From Methanospirillum lacunae (GTDB taxonomy: Archaea > Halobacteriota > Methanomicrobia > Methanomicrobiales > Methanospirillaceae): a stretch of DNA of 64,000 bases. Location of the stretch: NCBI RefSeq assembly GCF_046195335.1, contig NZ_CP176093.1, one strand, 5' to 3'. The translations under genes were made by a program, and so were the position numbers. The notes under the pieces were generated by a model. That model saw only the letters and a program-made list of their open reading frames with translations, had not been told where the DNA came from and ran no database searches. The first letter of the stretch is position 1. Every line of letters starts with the position of its first letter. Positions 61,887 to 64,000 of the stretch are shown piece by piece.

Positions 61887-64000
61887 TTATTTTGGAAAAA
61901 CCAATATGAAACATGTTCCCACTTCACGGATAATATCCAGTTCTCCTCCCAGTTGTTTACTCAACCCTTTGATGAGTTGTAAGCCGAGTGAACTACTTTT
62001 TTCCAGGATTTGATCATCTGGAAGGCCTATTCCATTATCAACATATTCCAGGTGAAATGAGTCTTCATCTGCTGACATATCGATTGTAATGATGCCCTTT
62101 TTTCCTTTGGGAAAGGCATGTTTTAGTGAATTAGATATCATCTCGTTTATGATAAGGCTACAGGGTACAGCCTTGTCAATATCTAAATAAATTGACGAAA
62201 TATTGAGATTAACAGTTATATCATCTTTTGTTACATTATAGGACTGGAACAGATAATCGATAATTTTCTTGATGTACAAACCATAATCTATGTGATCAAG
62301 ATTATCTGACTGGTAAAGTTTTTCATGAATAAGGGCAAGTGAACGAATTCTGTTCTGACTCTCATTTAATAATTCAATGACAGCAGGATCTTTTAGGTTT
62401 CGTGCCTGCATAAAAAGGAGACTTGAGATCACCTGCATATTATTTTTAACACGGTGATGTATCTCTTTTAGAAGTATCTCTTTTTCTCGGAGAGATTTAA
62501 AAATTGTTTCATCATATTTCTTTTGTTCTGTAATATCACTAATGATTGTCCGCGACATAATATAATTCCCAGATTCGTCGTATATTGCAGATGCATTAAC
62601 CTTTACAGGAAAAGTGGTCCCATCCTTTCTGACAAATGTCAATTCTAAATCTACTAAACTACCAGTCTTGATAAAAATCGGGAACGATATTTTAAACCTC
62701 TCGAAACTTTCCGGTGTGAGTAACTGCTGGATATTCATCCTGTTAATGATTTCCTCTCTGGTATACATCAGCCATGAGAGTTCAGTATCGTTCATTCTGA
62801 TAATCAATCCAGTTCCATCGAGTGAATGGTATCCGCATGGGGCATTATTGTAGAGATCATGAATTTCTCTGGTAATTCTTTGTCTCTCTTCCATTGCCTG
62901 GTTAATATCAGTTATATCCTGAGAAGATCCAACAATTCTGCTTGAATCTCCTACTATATCACTGAAATATTCTATCTGTGCGAAAATAGTCCTTGTTTCA
63001 CCATTTGGCAGAATTATTCGATGTGTTACTGATCCCGATGACTTATCATGAATGGTTTTCCTTATCATGTCCAGGCTTTTTTCACGATCATCAGGATGTA
63101 CCCTAGTTAAGATTCTGTCATAATCAGGGGTTGTCGTATCTGGATCGTATCCAAATATCCGGAGAAGTTCTGGAGAACAGTGGAATTCATTAGTATTCAG
63201 GATTATGTCCCAGCTTCCATAGTGAGCAACATGCTGTGCTCTATCAAGTCGTTCCTGGTTTTCTTCAAGAATGGTTTTTATTTTGTCCAGTTCCTCATTT
63301 TTCCTGGTTAATTCGTGGGTTCGTTCCCTGACACGATTTTCAAGTTCTTCATAAGAATGAATAAGTTCATCCTCAATCAATTTTTTATCGGTTATATCCC
63401 GGTTTACTGCTCTCCGACCAAGAAAGATTCCATCTTTGTCATATACAGGGTAACAATGATGTGATATCCATTTTACCTCATTTTCTTTTGTGATTATACG
63501 GAAAAAAATTTCAACTTTTTCTGGATTAGTAAAGTTTTGAATGTGGATGTTATACATATCTCTGTCATCGGGGTGGATAATTTCTTCAAGAGTTATGTTT
63601 TTTAGGTAAAAATCTTCAGGATTATATCCACTTATACGATGAACTGATGGAGTAATATACTCAAATTCAAGATCTGGATTGATCAGGTATTCCCAGTCGT
63701 ACGTGTAATCAGCTAAATTTCTAAACTTTTCTTCACTTTTGAATAATTTTTCCTGACTTTTCAAAAGTTCCTCATAGTTATGTTTGATCTCTTCTTCTGA
63801 TGCACATAATTCTTCTAGTGCCGCTTCAAGTTCGGTATTTTTTTTAATCAACTCAAATTCAGACTTCTTCTGATCGGTAATGTTTACGGATAATACTGCA
63901 AGTCCTTCTTTTATTGGTTGAATCCGAAGGGTAAACCAGGAAGAAGCACCTGTTGGATATTTAAATTCATTCTCTATTATCTGGGGAATTTTGTTCTCTA
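61887..64000 (-). CDS. PAS sensor histidine kinase with HisKA_2 core, 5' end outside window
   Basis: The frame stays open to the window edge, so the start lies beyond 64000; the internal Met at 63851 is not the start because the residues before it (SWFTLRIQP...LSVNITDQKK) are the end of another PAS domain. Visible order: partial PAS, coiled coil, PAS (FRNLADYTYDWEYLINPD), coiled coil, PAS (AQHVAHYGSWDIILNTNE), PAS (LYNNAPCGYHSLDGTG), then HisKA_2 (LKEIHHRVKNNMQVISSLL) and an ATPase domain (NEMISNSLKHAFP, DNGIGLPDD, SSLGLQLIKGL). This bacterial-like core differs from the RHDI kinases of the window. No TM is visible in this part. Confidence 0.88.
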   Translation of the reverse strand, partial: ENKIPQIIENEFKYPTGASSWFTLRIQPIKEGLAVLSVNITDQKKSEFELIKKNTELEAALEELCASEEEIKHNYEELLKSQEKLFKSEEKFRNLADYTYDWEYLINPDLEFEYITPSVHRISGYNPEDFYLKNITLEEIIHPDDRDMYNIHIQNFTNPEKVEIFFRIITKENEVKWISHHCYPVYDKDGIFLGRRAVNRDITDKKLIEDELIHSYEELENRVRERTHELTRKNEELDKIKTILEENQERLDRAQHVAHYGSWDIILNTNEFHCSPELLRIFGYDPDTTTPDYDRILTRVHPDDREKSLDMIRKTIHDKSSGSVTHRIILPNGETRTIFAQIEYFSDIVGDSSRIVGSSQDITDINQAMEERQRITREIHDLYNNAPCGYHSLDGTGLIIRMNDTELSWLMYTREEIINRMNIQQLLTPESFERFKISFPIFIKTGSLVDLELTFVRKDGTTFPVKVNASAIYDESGNYIMSRTIISDITEQKKYDETIFKSLREKEILLKEIHHRVKNNMQVISSLLFMQARNLKDPAVIELLNESQNRIRSLALIHEKLYQSDNLDHIDYGLYIKKIIDYLFQSYNVTKDDITVNLNISSIYLDIDKAVPCSLIINEMISNSLKHAFPKGKKGIITIDMSADEDSFHLEYVDNGIGLPDDQILEKSSSLGLQLIKGLSKQLGGELDIIREVGTCFILVFPK

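Noticed and set aside
1..64000. tRNA or rRNA genes, integrase or transposase genes
   Set aside because: None recognised on either strand by eye; tRNAscan-SE and a transposase search would settle it.

Overview
The window reads as the chromosome of a methanogenic archaeon, most likely a Methanomicrobiales member close to Methanospirillum. That assignment is inference. It rests on the order type 2 IPP isomerase - RNase J - prenyl diphosphate synthase - archaeal GluRS, on the archaeal repair protein NreA with a C-terminal PCNA-binding motif, and on many PAS-rich kinases of the archaeal 'ITRHDIxN' type. Dockerin-, PEGA-, NHL- and TPR-type secreted proteins, a DUF3821-like surface protein, TTG/GTG starts with GGAGG-type ribosome binding sites, and T-run terminators fit the same picture.

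Layout. 1-4256: isoprenoid/RNA/tRNA operon (fni, rnj, idsA, gltX). 4500-8110: a secreted protein made of nine 27-residue sequon-rich repeats, a small membrane protein and ilvB. 8266-11151: a MarR regulator and a bacterial-type LonA protease that share an operator-like sequence. 11205-14319: flavin reductase, PEGA protein, a hairpin-rich 600-bp gap and a Zn/Fe-chelating (YkgJ-type) protein that seems to lack a standard start codon. 14340-29679: a giant PAS/PocR kinase, SRAP, FMN reductase, a 14-TPR protein, serine hydrolase, MFS transporter, subtilase-dockerin, TauE, a cysteine hydrolase, a receiver protein and a second YkgJ-type protein. 29808-37423: ilvD, an overlapping three-gene sensory operon, a substrate-binding protein, a Cys-rich PAS protein and a hemerythrin with one iron ligand changed. 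37627-45651: NHL protein, surface glycoprotein candidate, NreA, membrane-tethered M3 peptidase, TIGR04255-like and TM2-like proteins. 45821-46947: an AT-rich acetyltransferase gene between two ~124-bp direct repeats. 47018-64000: five sensory kinases or remnants, radical SAM protein, TPR, GNAT, DJ-1/PfpI, a DUF7123-like winged-helix protein and an S41 peptidase.

The most novel signal is a pair of co-linear ~550-bp non-coding elements at 54342-54896 and 59463-60008. Each begins with a ~285-nt segment that folds into the same series of hairpins in both copies. Several stems are kept although their sequence has changed, the usual mark of a structured RNA. Each element ends with the same perfect 18-bp palindrome and an ATCGCGGCA box at matching spacing. 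I cannot assign them to a known RNA family.

Functionally the window is dominated by sensing (at least seven kinase or receiver proteins, none with a DNA-binding output domain) and by exported surface proteins and proteases, with small housekeeping islands for branched-chain amino acids, lipids, translation and DNA repair.
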